From Trema orientale (lineage: Eukaryota; Streptophyta; Magnoliopsida; Rosales; Cannabaceae): a stretch of DNA of 64,000 bases. The DNA is taken from the NCBI GenBank assembly GCA_002914845.1, contig JXTC01000059.1:539703-603702 (forward strand), in the 5' to 3' direction. Position numbers and translations under genes: made by a program. The notes beneath the pieces are model-generated. The model had not been told where the DNA came from. It saw only the letters and a program-made list of their open reading frames with translations, and made no database searches. Of the stretch, positions 34,575 through 43,138 are shown piece by piece (positions within the stretch are counted from its first letter, which is position 1; every line of letters begins with the position of its first letter).

Positions 34575-35759
34575 ACTACTTATTTGTTATTAGTTTTTTC
34601 GTAAGCAACTCGATTGTTAATTTATCTCTTGAAAAAGGTAACTCGACCGTTTTACTATTTAACTACAAATATAGCTTAGAACTATTATAAAAGTAGCCTT
34701 TTTTTCTTTTAAATTTCTTTCAGAAAAACCAACATAAATACACTCTTTAAACTCTACAGATTACTGAAAGTTTACTAGTTATATTAATTTCTTTTGGGAA
34801 TACTAAAAGTCTCCAAATTTAATGTGTCACCTAAAAGGATGTATAGTCTATTATTTTTTCTAAACTACAATCAATTTTTTCTACATTGTTCAATGACAGA
34901 CAATAATAATAAATAAAAGGGCATATTACAAAGGGCTTCTTATAGAAATCTAGGCCCACAGTATTAAAAATTTGAAAAATCCTAGATGAATTGATTTTTT
35001 GGAAAAATCTCAGATTGATTTAGGAAAATATTATTTTTGAAAAGTTTTTAGAACATATTAAATATTTAGAAAAATACCACTTTTTCTTCAAAATTGATAT
35101 TTTTCAATAGTACTTGAAGTAACCAATCAACTTACCTCATGTATCTCACCAATTACTAAAAAGTGGTATTTTCTAATTAAATTCAGAATTTTTCAAATAA
35201 TTTTAAAATTCGAGATTTTTTAATTTTTTTTAAACTTTTACCATAAAAAATCTAATTTCCTCTGTTACAAAATTCCTGTCCAAAGTACCACAAAATGATT
35301 AATCCTGAATTATTTGAAAAATCTCAGATTGATTTAGAAAAATATCTAACATTTTGATAGATATTTTGAACAATATCACCTTTTTTCAATATTAGTATTT
35401 CTCAATGGTACTCGAGGTAACGAGCTGGGTTACTTAGGATAAAAACTAATCTAGTTATTTGAGGTAACCGTCAAGTTCTTTCAAGTAACTGGATTGGTTA
35501 CTTCAAGTATCTTATTAATTAATAAAAAGTGTTTTTTTTTTCTAAATACTTTTGAAAGTTATATTTTTCTAATTAAAATCCGGGATTTTCCAAACAATTC
35601 TAAAATCCAAGATTTTTTAATTTTTTGAAAAATTACCATAAAAAATCAAATTTTCTCTTTGAAAAATTGTTATTTTTATAACATTATTAAATAATAGCCG
35701 AATTTTGAAACTTATTTGAAAAATAATCGTTTTCATGTTTAATAGAACAAAAATAATTC
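34575..35759. repeat. AT-rich dispersed repeat, two degenerate copies
   Basis: Positions 34,970-35,260 and 35,310-35,640 share the frame aaaatctcagattgattta, then ggtaac..., then aaaaagtg.tatttttctaa, then attttttaat. A third, related stretch is at 37,550-37,870 beyond the F-box and FtsH remnants. No ORF. The nature is unknown; it may be a degenerate transposon that flanks the duplicated block on both sides. Confidence 0.55.
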
Positions 35760-36286
35760 GTGTCAAAGGAATTGTTGCATTTGATCTGTCCGTGGATGGT
35801 AGTAGTACTAGTTAAGGTGATCCGAAACGGTGTTTTCTCATTGACCTGCCCATCAACTTTGGCCCGCAGGCTCGACGGAATCAAGTCTGCTTAGGAGTGG
35901 TCCAGGGCCAACTGCGGTTGTCAAAGTTGGTTAAGATTAACGGAGGAGTTTTTTTGAAAGTTTGGGAATTGGATTGTAGTAACAGCGATGTGGACTGGGT
36001 TTTGGTGCATGAGGTGAGGTTGAAATGGGGAAAGAAAACTAGTGCAGTTGTGGCCGCATTTCATCCTAACAGTGGGGATATAATTTTCATGTCAGTCAAC
36101 AATGAGATTTACAAGATTGAGATTGGAGAAGAAAAGCACAGAAAAGTTTACAAATTCTGGGATCCTTTTAATTACTGCAAAAGGAAAGACTTCACTGAAA
36201 ACTTAAAAGCATTCACTCTTGTGAATCCTTCGTGGCCTACATCAATTCCTACATTTTCATTGCGTAATAGCCGGAGCCATTTCTAG
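35760..36286 (+). pseudogene. F-box gene C-terminal fragment
   Basis: It starts inside the conserved VKGIVAFDLSVDGS segment and has a stop (TAA) near 35,812. It then stays open for about 150 codons: FLIDLPINFG, VVQGQLRLSKLVK, VWELDCSN, VAAFHPNSGDIIFM, AFTLVNPSWPTSIP. The F-box is absent. It is close in wording to the C-terminus of the intact 39,677 gene. The open tail is simply recent; without an F-box it cannot act as an SCF adaptor. Confidence 0.87.
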
Positions 36287-36289
36287 CTT

Positions 36290-36760
36290 ACCAACCCACC
36301 CAAATGCTGTAAATCATCGTCATATATAACTCATGACCACAAGAGATTATACTACATAGACTTGGACATCAAAACCCTAATTTCTCAGTTGTAATATTTT
36401 TAATGTTACTGTACACCAATTAAGAATTTCCAACAAACTGGGTCATCTTTCGCATGTGTTTCATTTGAATCTTGAAATACTAGAAAATGATTACCTACTC
36501 TAATTTACTAAGTTAAACGAAGCTTTGAGAAAAAATGAATAGTTAGTACTATATTTTCAAAACGGTAGAACAATCCTAAACACGCCTAAACAAACCATCA
36601 AATTTGAAATTATCCAAAGAGAGAATCCAAAATGATATCATGGTCAATTTCTTACCAACTTACAAGCAATCTGATTTGCGTATTATAATGTATTAACAAC
36701 AAAACAATGAATAAAAGTGCTAATGCAAACATGATCCAGAGCTTAGTTCACAACTAGAGA
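36290..36760 (-). repeat. Copy of the DDR4 3' flank
   Basis: Positions 36,297-36,510 match 42,712-42,945 downstream of DDR4: acccaaatgc, tcatatat.actcatgacc, cacaagagat, cagtt..aatatt, gtttc.tttgaatcttga, tactctaa. Positions 36,585-36,750 match 42,450-42,600 (gaatccaaaatg, ctgatttgc, aacaatgaataa). The two pieces are in reverse order compared with the source, so the copy was rearranged. Confidence 0.78.
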
Positions 36761-36807
36761 TGTGTAAGCTAGAAAACATTAGAGTTGCGCAAGTTCGTTC
36801 AAAATTT

Positions 36808-36960
36808 AGTACATGGTCTTCTCAGAGAGGCAAAGGAGAATGCAACTTATAATGTATATGTTGCTGACTTTGATGCTGTGGGACGATGAAGAGATACAGG
36901 AGTGGTGGAGGAAACGATGAAACCGAACAGACCCTCAAACGGCTTTTTAACAAATACACA
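36808..36960 (+). pseudogene. FtsH exon fragment, copy D
   Basis: The frames read KENATYNV, VADFDAVGR and RDTGVVEE, corresponding to the Walker B neighbourhood FVDEIDAVGRQRGTG of FtsH. The Walker B acidic pair is damaged and frameshifts follow. It runs straight into an mTERF fragment on the opposite strand. Confidence 0.78.
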
Positions 36961-37341
36961 CGTATTAAAACTCCCCTTCCAGGCCGTCTGCAAATATCCA
37001 GCAAAGAAGTTTCCCTTGACAATTGAAGCAAAAAGCACTAATTTGATTACAGCACTAATGAACAAGTCATAAAAGATTAATGGACTCGGCGTCGATGGTA
37101 GATTCGGTGAGCTAAGGACAATGAGCAAGAAAGTCCCCAAAAATTTCGGCTTGAAGTTATTCTCAATACTGAAGGTGAAACATATCGGACGCCGTAGCAC
37201 CATCGCCATAGCCTCCTCCATCGAAACTCCTAAGCTCTTTAGAAACCCCAACTTTGGAATCAACATCTTCTCCATGCTCGAAACCAACAAAACGGGGGCC
37301 AGTGCTTCAAGATCCTTGAACCCTAGCTTCGGGAGGTAGAA
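36961..37341 (-). pseudogene. mTERF gene fragment
   Basis: From 37,341 leftward the frame reads FYLPKLGFKDLEALAP, then MEKMLIPKLGFLKSLGVS, MVLRRPICFTFSIENN and FKPKF. These are the typical helical repeats of plant mTERF proteins (K.GFLKSLGVS, R.P.....SIENN.KPK). About 65 residues (37,341 to about 37,145) are convincing. Beyond that the frame no longer resembles the family. Intact mTERF proteins act in organellar transcription or RNA processing. This piece lacks the start and most repeats and is a captured fragment. Confidence 0.83.
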
Positions 37342-38833
37342 GAGAGTTGAGTTAAGAAAACGATAGACAGAAACTAGATTTGAAAGAGTAGATCTAAAGA
37401 GAAAAGCTTACGAGTAATTTTGATATTAAAAAAGTTCAAATAACAAAAAAAGACATTTTTGTTCAAAGAATGAAAAGAGGGATATTTAGTAAACGGAAAC
37501 TCTAAAAATGGGGCTTTTTTGTACAAAACCCATTTTTAAATTGTTTGAAAAATTGGGAGAAAAATACTACTGTCAAAATTATTTAAAAAATACCATAGTT
37601 TATAATTGATAAGGTACTTGAGGTAACCGTATAAGTTTCTTGAGGTATCTAAGTAACTTGCTTGGTTACTTCAAGTAAAACGATTAATTACCTCGAGTAC
37701 TTTTTGAAAAATACTAATATTGAAGAAAAAGTGGTATTTTTCTAACTATTTTTGAAAAATAGGTACTCTTCTAAATAAACTTTTTAAATGATATATTTCT
37801 AACTAAGTTCGAGATTTTTCAAAAGGTTTAAGCCATCAGCGATTTTTCAATTGGGTTTATTTCAAAATTCCAGGTCCAAAGTACCAAAAATTAAAAGGAG
37901 TATTTATAAGAAATTGCTTTTTTGAAATCAATTTAAAAAATTACCCTTTTTTACCCTTATTTAATAAATGATAATTTTATAATTTTATTTTGATAATTAG
38001 TTAATCTACTTTTTTAAGAAGTAAATCAATTTTTGAAATACTAGATCAAATTTTTAAAGAATAAATAAATTTTTGAAAAAGTAAATCAATTTTAAAAAAT
38101 ATATATCAATTTTGTAAAAATAATCAATATATTTTGATATACTAAATATAAAAACGGTCTTTTTTAAAATATTGCCCTTGGTATACAGTGTCACACGCTA
38201 CTATGCGAGACTAATTCTCATTATCAAGCAACACAATTGGGACGAAAATAATATCATTCTATATCGAAAAAGTTGACATCTTTTAGTTGAACAAAATTTA
38301 TAAAAAAAAAAGTTCAAAAGTATAGGAAAATGAATTTGTTTCTATATCATATTATATGTTCTCGTATCAAATTTTGATCATATAATTATTTTGAACCCAA
38401 ATTTGACTAGATTTCAAAATGTCAAAGTTTTATTCTATATAATCAGAAATCTAAATAGTTTTTATTGTAAGAATTAAAAAGACCAAAGCTTTTATTTGAT
38501 ATAATCAGAATTTTTTTTCTAAAATTAACAAAAAAAATCCTCATAGTTTTTTGTTTATATATATTATTTATACGGAAATTCTAGCATAGGAGGATTGTTT
38601 TCCCCTCCCCTAATCGGACGTCTTATAAAAGATCTAACTTTAAAAAAAACAATTGCTATATAATGCTCATTATCACACAGTTATAAATCCCATATCCTTT
38701 GCAAATTTTTTTATCACTATTTTTTTTTAGGATATGTTTAAAAAAAAATAGAAGAAGAGAAAAAGAAAACGTACAATTTGGATCTGGTCAAAAGAATTGA
38801 AAATAATACAGACCAAAGCCATATTAATTTTAT
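37342..38833. other. AT-rich intergenic, with third copy of the dispersed repeat
   Basis: Positions 37,550-37,870 belong to the repeat seen at 34,970-35,640 (ggtaacc, ggttacttcaagta, aaaaagtggtatttttctaa). The remainder is AT-rich with no ORF or RNA gene. At 38,775-38,825 the words ggatctggtcaaa...gaccaaagccat begin a segment that recurs at 39,035-39,085 on the other side of a MITE. Confidence 0.5.
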
Positions 38834-39005
38834 GGGCGCGTCTACAGTAGGGGCGTCCCTACGTAGGGCCCTGTCTATTCACCGTTGGATGGGAATCTGT
38901 ATATAAATAGATTCTCTACAGATTCCCGTTATTCCCCACAGATTCCCATCCAACGATAATTAAGGCATGACCCTACGTAGGGACGCCCCTACCGTAGCCA
39001 TCCCC
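38834..39005. mobile_element. Mutator-like MITE with 9-bp target duplication
   Basis: 172 bp with long terminal inverted repeats: taggggcgtccctacgtagg occurs near the left end and as its inverse complement near the right end. Inside are the matching arms gttggatgggaatctgt and acagattcccatccaac. Exact flanking duplication taattttat at 38,825-38,833 and 39,006-39,014. A 9-bp duplication with long TIRs points to the Mutator superfamily. Confidence 0.9.
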
Positions 39006-39140
39006 TAATTTTATTTCTATATGGAAAAAACCACGATCTGGATCTGGTCAAAGGAGACCAAAGCCATTTATTTTATTTCTATATATATAAAAAAATAAAA
39101 AGTAAAAAATAAAAACACTTCTCTTCTTGTTTTGTTTTAG

Positions 39141-39564
39141 GTAACGGCACAAATAGTCCTGAACTATCACCATAATTTGTTATTAAATTTTTGACCAAAG
39201 ATATAGATAATGAACACATTGTAGGATCTAAAATTGTATTTTAAAAAAATAAATTAAACAAAAAAAATTTAAAGAGAAGAAAAAATATATTCTAAGTATT
39301 TTTTAGAATTCTTGAAGTTACAAATTTATAAAAAATTTTTATGTAAGTTTTTATTTTCATACTTAATATTCTTAAATTATTTTTCAAATATACTTTCAGA
39401 CATTATTATGTATTTTTTATGTTTATTTTTGATCAAAAATTTAATAACAAATTATAACTTAGATATTACTATAATTAAAACTTTAATTACTATAATTAAA
39501 ACTTGGAAGAACAAATTACCATAACTTGGATACTTCATGACCATTTGTGCCATTATTATTAACC
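39141..39564 (+). mobile_element. MITE, TIR family 'ggcacaaat', copy 1
   Basis: The left end taacggcacaaatagtcct and the right end ...gaccatttgtgccatta are inverted repeats. The inside matches the element at 52,931-53,413 in opposite orientation; both even encode a similar chance ORF (L-I-K-N-L-I-T-N-Y-N-L here, L-V-K-N-L-I-V-D-C-N-L there). It ends only about 110 bp before the F-box ATG at 39,677, so it forms part of that gene's promoter region. Confidence 0.8.
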
Positions 39565-39676
39565 TTTTTCGTATTCCAAAATTATAACAGACCAAAGCTT
39601 TGGGTTTGGGAGGAGAAAGGCGAAAAGACCATCATCGTCTTCGTCGTCGTCATCATCATCATCATCATCGTACTCC

Positions 39677-40942
39677 ATGTCTGAAAGTGGAGCTTCGAAG
39701 TTCTTTTCCATTGTTAGCGACGATCTACTGCTGGAAGTGTTCCTTCTTCTCCCTCATCGACGATATCTGATCCAATGCTCCACTGTCTGTAAGCGTTGGT
39801 TTTCTTTGATCTCTCGCCCTGAATTCAGTCGTAGATTCATTGAATACCACGAACGTAAACGGTCTTCTGATTGTTCGTACTCCCTCCCTTACACGTTATT
39901 GTTAAGAGCCTCTCCCAACACCCATAGACCACCAATATGTGACATACTTTCAAAGGAATCAAAGTCGCTTCATGGAGAGCAGTCTCCATCAGTTGGTATT
40001 TACTCCCACATTTTGCCTCAGAATGGGATCATAAGGGCTTCTGTTGAAGATTTAGTACTGCTTTCAAGATATCCTAATAAGTATTGCATTTACAATCCAC
40101 TTACCAGGCAGGGGCTCTGGCTCCCCGTTGCTCCCAGAGGCTATTGTTTCAAGTGTGGATTTGCGTGCGAGCCCAAGAGCAGCGGATGTAGTAGTACCAA
40201 TATCAGCGATCAATACAGGTTCAAGGTCCTTCATATCGCCGGTTTTTCTAATAATTGGAATAATCGGAATGATTATGTGTTTGATGGGGAGCTGTTTTGT
40301 TCGGAGACCGGAAAATGGAGCAAATTGGTCTTCTCCTTTCCGCAGAGATTGGCTCCCAATTTGAAATTTGTTGCGGATTTTGTTGCCAGCCGTGGAATTC
40401 TATACTCCCTAGTCGAAGGGGTTGATGACAATCAAATCTGTGTCAAGGGAATTGTTGCGCTTGATCTGTCCATGGATGATACCAGTGAAGAGGATCGAAA
40501 CCGGTGCCGTTTCATTCACCTGCCCAACAACTTTGGCCGTGGGTGGCGAGCTCGCCGGGGTAAAGTATGCTTTGGAGTGGTCCGGGGCCAGCTGCGGTTG
40601 TCACAGTTGGTTAAGATTAACGAAGAAGCCGTTCTGAAAGTTTGGAAATTGGATTGTAGTAACAATGATGTGGAATGGGTTTTGGTGCATCACGCAAGGT
40701 TGAAGTGCGCAGAGGAAACTAGCACGTCTGTGGCTGCTTTTCATCCGTACAATGGGGATGTAGTTTTCGTGTTACGCGACGAGGAAATTTACAAGTTCGA
40801 GATTGGAGAAGAGAAGTACAAAAAAGTTGGTGAATTTTGGGGTCTCGGTTTGTATTGCACAAAGGAAAAATTGCCCGCAAGTTTACGAGCATTCACTCTT
40901 GTCTATCCATCCTGGCCTACCCCAATTTCTAAAATTCCATGA
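39677..40942 (+). CDS. F-box protein, intact, shortened N-terminus
   Basis: 421 residues, single exon. The F-box covers about residues 9-52 (SDDLLLEVFLLLPHRR, then CSTVCKRWFSLISRPEF). The associated region follows with CIYNPLTRQGLWLPVAP, FCSETGKWSKLVFSFP, VVRGQLRLSQLVK, VAAFHPYNGDVVFVL and the terminal YPSWPTPI. By family knowledge it would bridge Skp1 to an unknown substrate in an SCF ligase. The frame is open upstream for exactly 20 codons to an AAG at 39,617, where the 25,450 paralogue has its ATG (AAG-GCG-AAA-AGA against ATG-GTG-AAA-AGA). That codon seems to be a lost start, so translation should begin at 39,677 and omit a basic, serine-rich leader. A truncated tandem copy follows at 41,100. 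Confidence 0.92.
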   Translation: MSESGASKFFSIVSDDLLLEVFLLLPHRRYLIQCSTVCKRWFSLISRPEFSRRFIEYHERKRSSDCSYSLPYTLLLRASPNTHRPPICDILSKESKSLHGEQSPSVGIYSHILPQNGIIRASVEDLVLLSRYPNKYCIYNPLTRQGLWLPVAPRGYCFKCGFACEPKSSGCSSTNISDQYRFKVLHIAGFSNNWNNRNDYVFDGELFCSETGKWSKLVFSFPQRLAPNLKFVADFVASRGILYSLVEGVDDNQICVKGIVALDLSMDDTSEEDRNRCRFIHLPNNFGRGWRARRGKVCFGVVRGQLRLSQLVKINEEAVLKVWKLDCSNNDVEWVLVHHARLKCAEETSTSVAAFHPYNGDVVFVLRDEEIYKFEIGEEKYKKVGEFWGLGLYCTKEKLPASLRAFTLVYPSWPTPISKIP

Positions 40943-41099
40943 TTCCATCTGTTTAGAAGCTGGGAGCCATTTCTAGCTTTCAAATTTCACTTTTTAGTTT
41001 TGTTCATTCTTTTTCCTTCGGTTCCTATAATCCCTCGGGAGTTATTAGCCGTTACAGAGGTACTGTTGTCACTAACCTATATCTTTCTTGTTTGTGGTT

Positions 41100-42050
41100 A
41101 AAATTACTTCTAGAGCTGGTTTCCATATATGTCACTTTGTTGCCTATAAATACACAATCTTGTTAAGAGCTTATACCAACAACAGTGGACCACCAGTATG
41201 TGACATAAGGAGTCCTCATCAAAAGCTACCATCATCATCAGGTGGTGTTTATTCAAATATTTTGTGCAAGAGTGTGAGAACAGGCATCGTATGAAGATTT
41301 ATTTCTGGTGTGGGAGTATCAGCGAGCGAGTTCAGTATGTCATCTGCAATCCAGTTACCAGGCAGTGTCCGTGGCTACCTGCTGCTCCAAGCACAAGGGT
41401 GCCAACAAGTGTGGATTTGTGTGCGAGCTCGGCAACAATGGTCAATACAGGTTCAAGGTCTTGCATATCAATTTTTCTAATTATGGCAATGATTATGTAT
41501 TTGATTGGGCAGTATTTTGTCAGGAGAACGGAAAATGGATCAAATCAATAAATGGCTCCCCATTTGGAATATTTTGATGATTTAGTTGCAAGTAATGGAA
41601 TTGTATACTCCCTCGTAAATGGGGCTAATGTCCATCGAATTAATGTCCAAGGGATTGTTGCATTAGACCTGTCCATGGATGGTGCTAGTGAAGATGATCC
41701 AAAACGATGCCATTTCATTGACCTGCCCATCAACTTTGGCCTTGGTGGAGGGTTTCCTGGGTTAAAGTCTGCTTTGAAGTGGTCCGGGGCCAACCCCGGT
41801 TGTCACAATTGGTTAAGATTACTTCAGAGGATTGTGGCTGCTCTTATACAATGGGGATGTAATTTTCATGGTACACAACAATGAAATTTACAAGTACGAG
41901 ATTAGAAAAAGCACAAAAAAAGTTTGCAAATTTTGGGATCCTCTCGGAGTGTAAAAGGAAAGACTTCACTAGAAACTTGGGAGCATTTACTCGTGTATAC
42001 TTCCTGGCCTACATCAATTTCTACATTTTCATCCGGTTAAAAGCTGGATC
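41100..42050 (+). pseudogene. Tandem F-box copy without F-box
   Basis: The frames give Y-T-I-L-L-R-A, then an N-P-V-T-R-Q-C-P-W-L-P-A-A-P segment, CGFVCELGNNGQYRFKVLHI, GIVYSLVNGANVH, GIVALDLSMDGASEDDPKRC and FIDLPINFG. It ends in a broken tail near 42,000. The order equals that of the adjacent intact gene from about residue 80 on. The F-box half is missing, and stops and frameshifts occur near 41,280, 41,400, 41,575 and 41,830. Confidence 0.87.
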
Positions 42051-42129
42051 CAATTTGAGCTTTCCAATTTCAATTTTAGTTACGTTAGCTCTTTTTCCTT
42101 TGGTTCCTATATATTCACTCGTCTTTTAA

Positions 42130-43138
42130 GCTGTTAGCCACAACAGAATTATTGTTTCTATCTGATATTAGTATAGTAGTTATTCCTTTTCGCTTTTATG
42201 TTTGCGTTTCTTAATTCTGCATGTTCAATACAGTATCCTGTATCTTTCTTCTTTATGATGCTCTAGAATCGGTTTTCGAATATTTCATATAAAGCGTTCA
42301 AGCACAAATAATCAGAATAGAAATCAAAGCTATACATCCTTTAAACTGTTTCAAGCACAAATAAGAAGCTTTTAGAGAATAAAGGATTTTAAAAAGTACT
42401 GTATTTTCAAAACTATCAACAACCCTGAACGAGCCTATACTGCAGCATCAAACTTTGTATCATCTAAAGAGTGAATCCAAAATGCTAACATGATCATTTT
42501 CTTACCATATTTCTAGCATCCTGATTTGCATAATCTGATAATTAATAGCAAACAATGAATAAGAACGTCAATACGAACAAGATCCAAAGCGTAAATAAAT
42601 TAAGGAATTCAAACAAGATGAACCAAAAATAAGATTAGCTACTCTTCTTTCAGGGAGGATGGCACCACTACAAATACGACCAGTTTTCTAACCTGATCAA
42701 TTTATCAACAGATCCAACCAACCCAAATGCACAGGAGCATATCGTTGTCATATATGACTCATGACCACAAGAGATGATACTACAGAGGCTTGATCATCTA
42801 AAGCCAAATTTCTCAGTTACAATATTAGTTGAAGGTTATTGTACATTGATCCGATGAACTAAAGAACTCGCAACAAATTCCCAGTCATCTTTTGCAGGTG
42901 TTTCTTTTGAATCTTGACATACTAAAAAATGACTACCTACTCTAAGTAACTCTCCGCATCATTTCGCTCCCCAGCTGCAGATCATACGCCAAGGTAGCTT
43001 TGGCTTAAATTATGCCATGGAAAAAAAACTGACAGTAACTTCTTCCATGGGCTTATCACAAAATTTAAAAATTTCGATATCATACACTTCGGCTTCCTGG
43101 TTAAAACAAACCCAGCTCTTCCAGCAGAGTAGGAAGCC
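42130..43138 (-). other. DDR4 downstream region, source of copied fragments
   Basis: No ORF on either strand beyond chance. It lies just after the DDR4 stop and should contain its 3' untranslated region and the gap to the convergent F-box copies. Pieces of it recur at 27,100-27,265 and 36,297-36,750. Confidence 0.55.

Noticed and set aside
6864..36960. Functional FtsH protease
   Set aside because: All copies contain only one exon or less, with frameshifts. No Walker A, membrane segment or HEXXH zinc site is present.
36847..37290. Complete 147-residue protein on the minus strand
   Set aside because: Its first part is mTERF sequence, and the rest is antisense to an FtsH fragment. It is a chance open frame over a junction.
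39312..39524. Hydrophobic 70-codon ORF shared with 53,023-53,241(-)
   Set aside because: The similarity comes from both lying in copies of the same MITE. Such elements code for no protein, and the reading is a by-product of AT-rich sequence.
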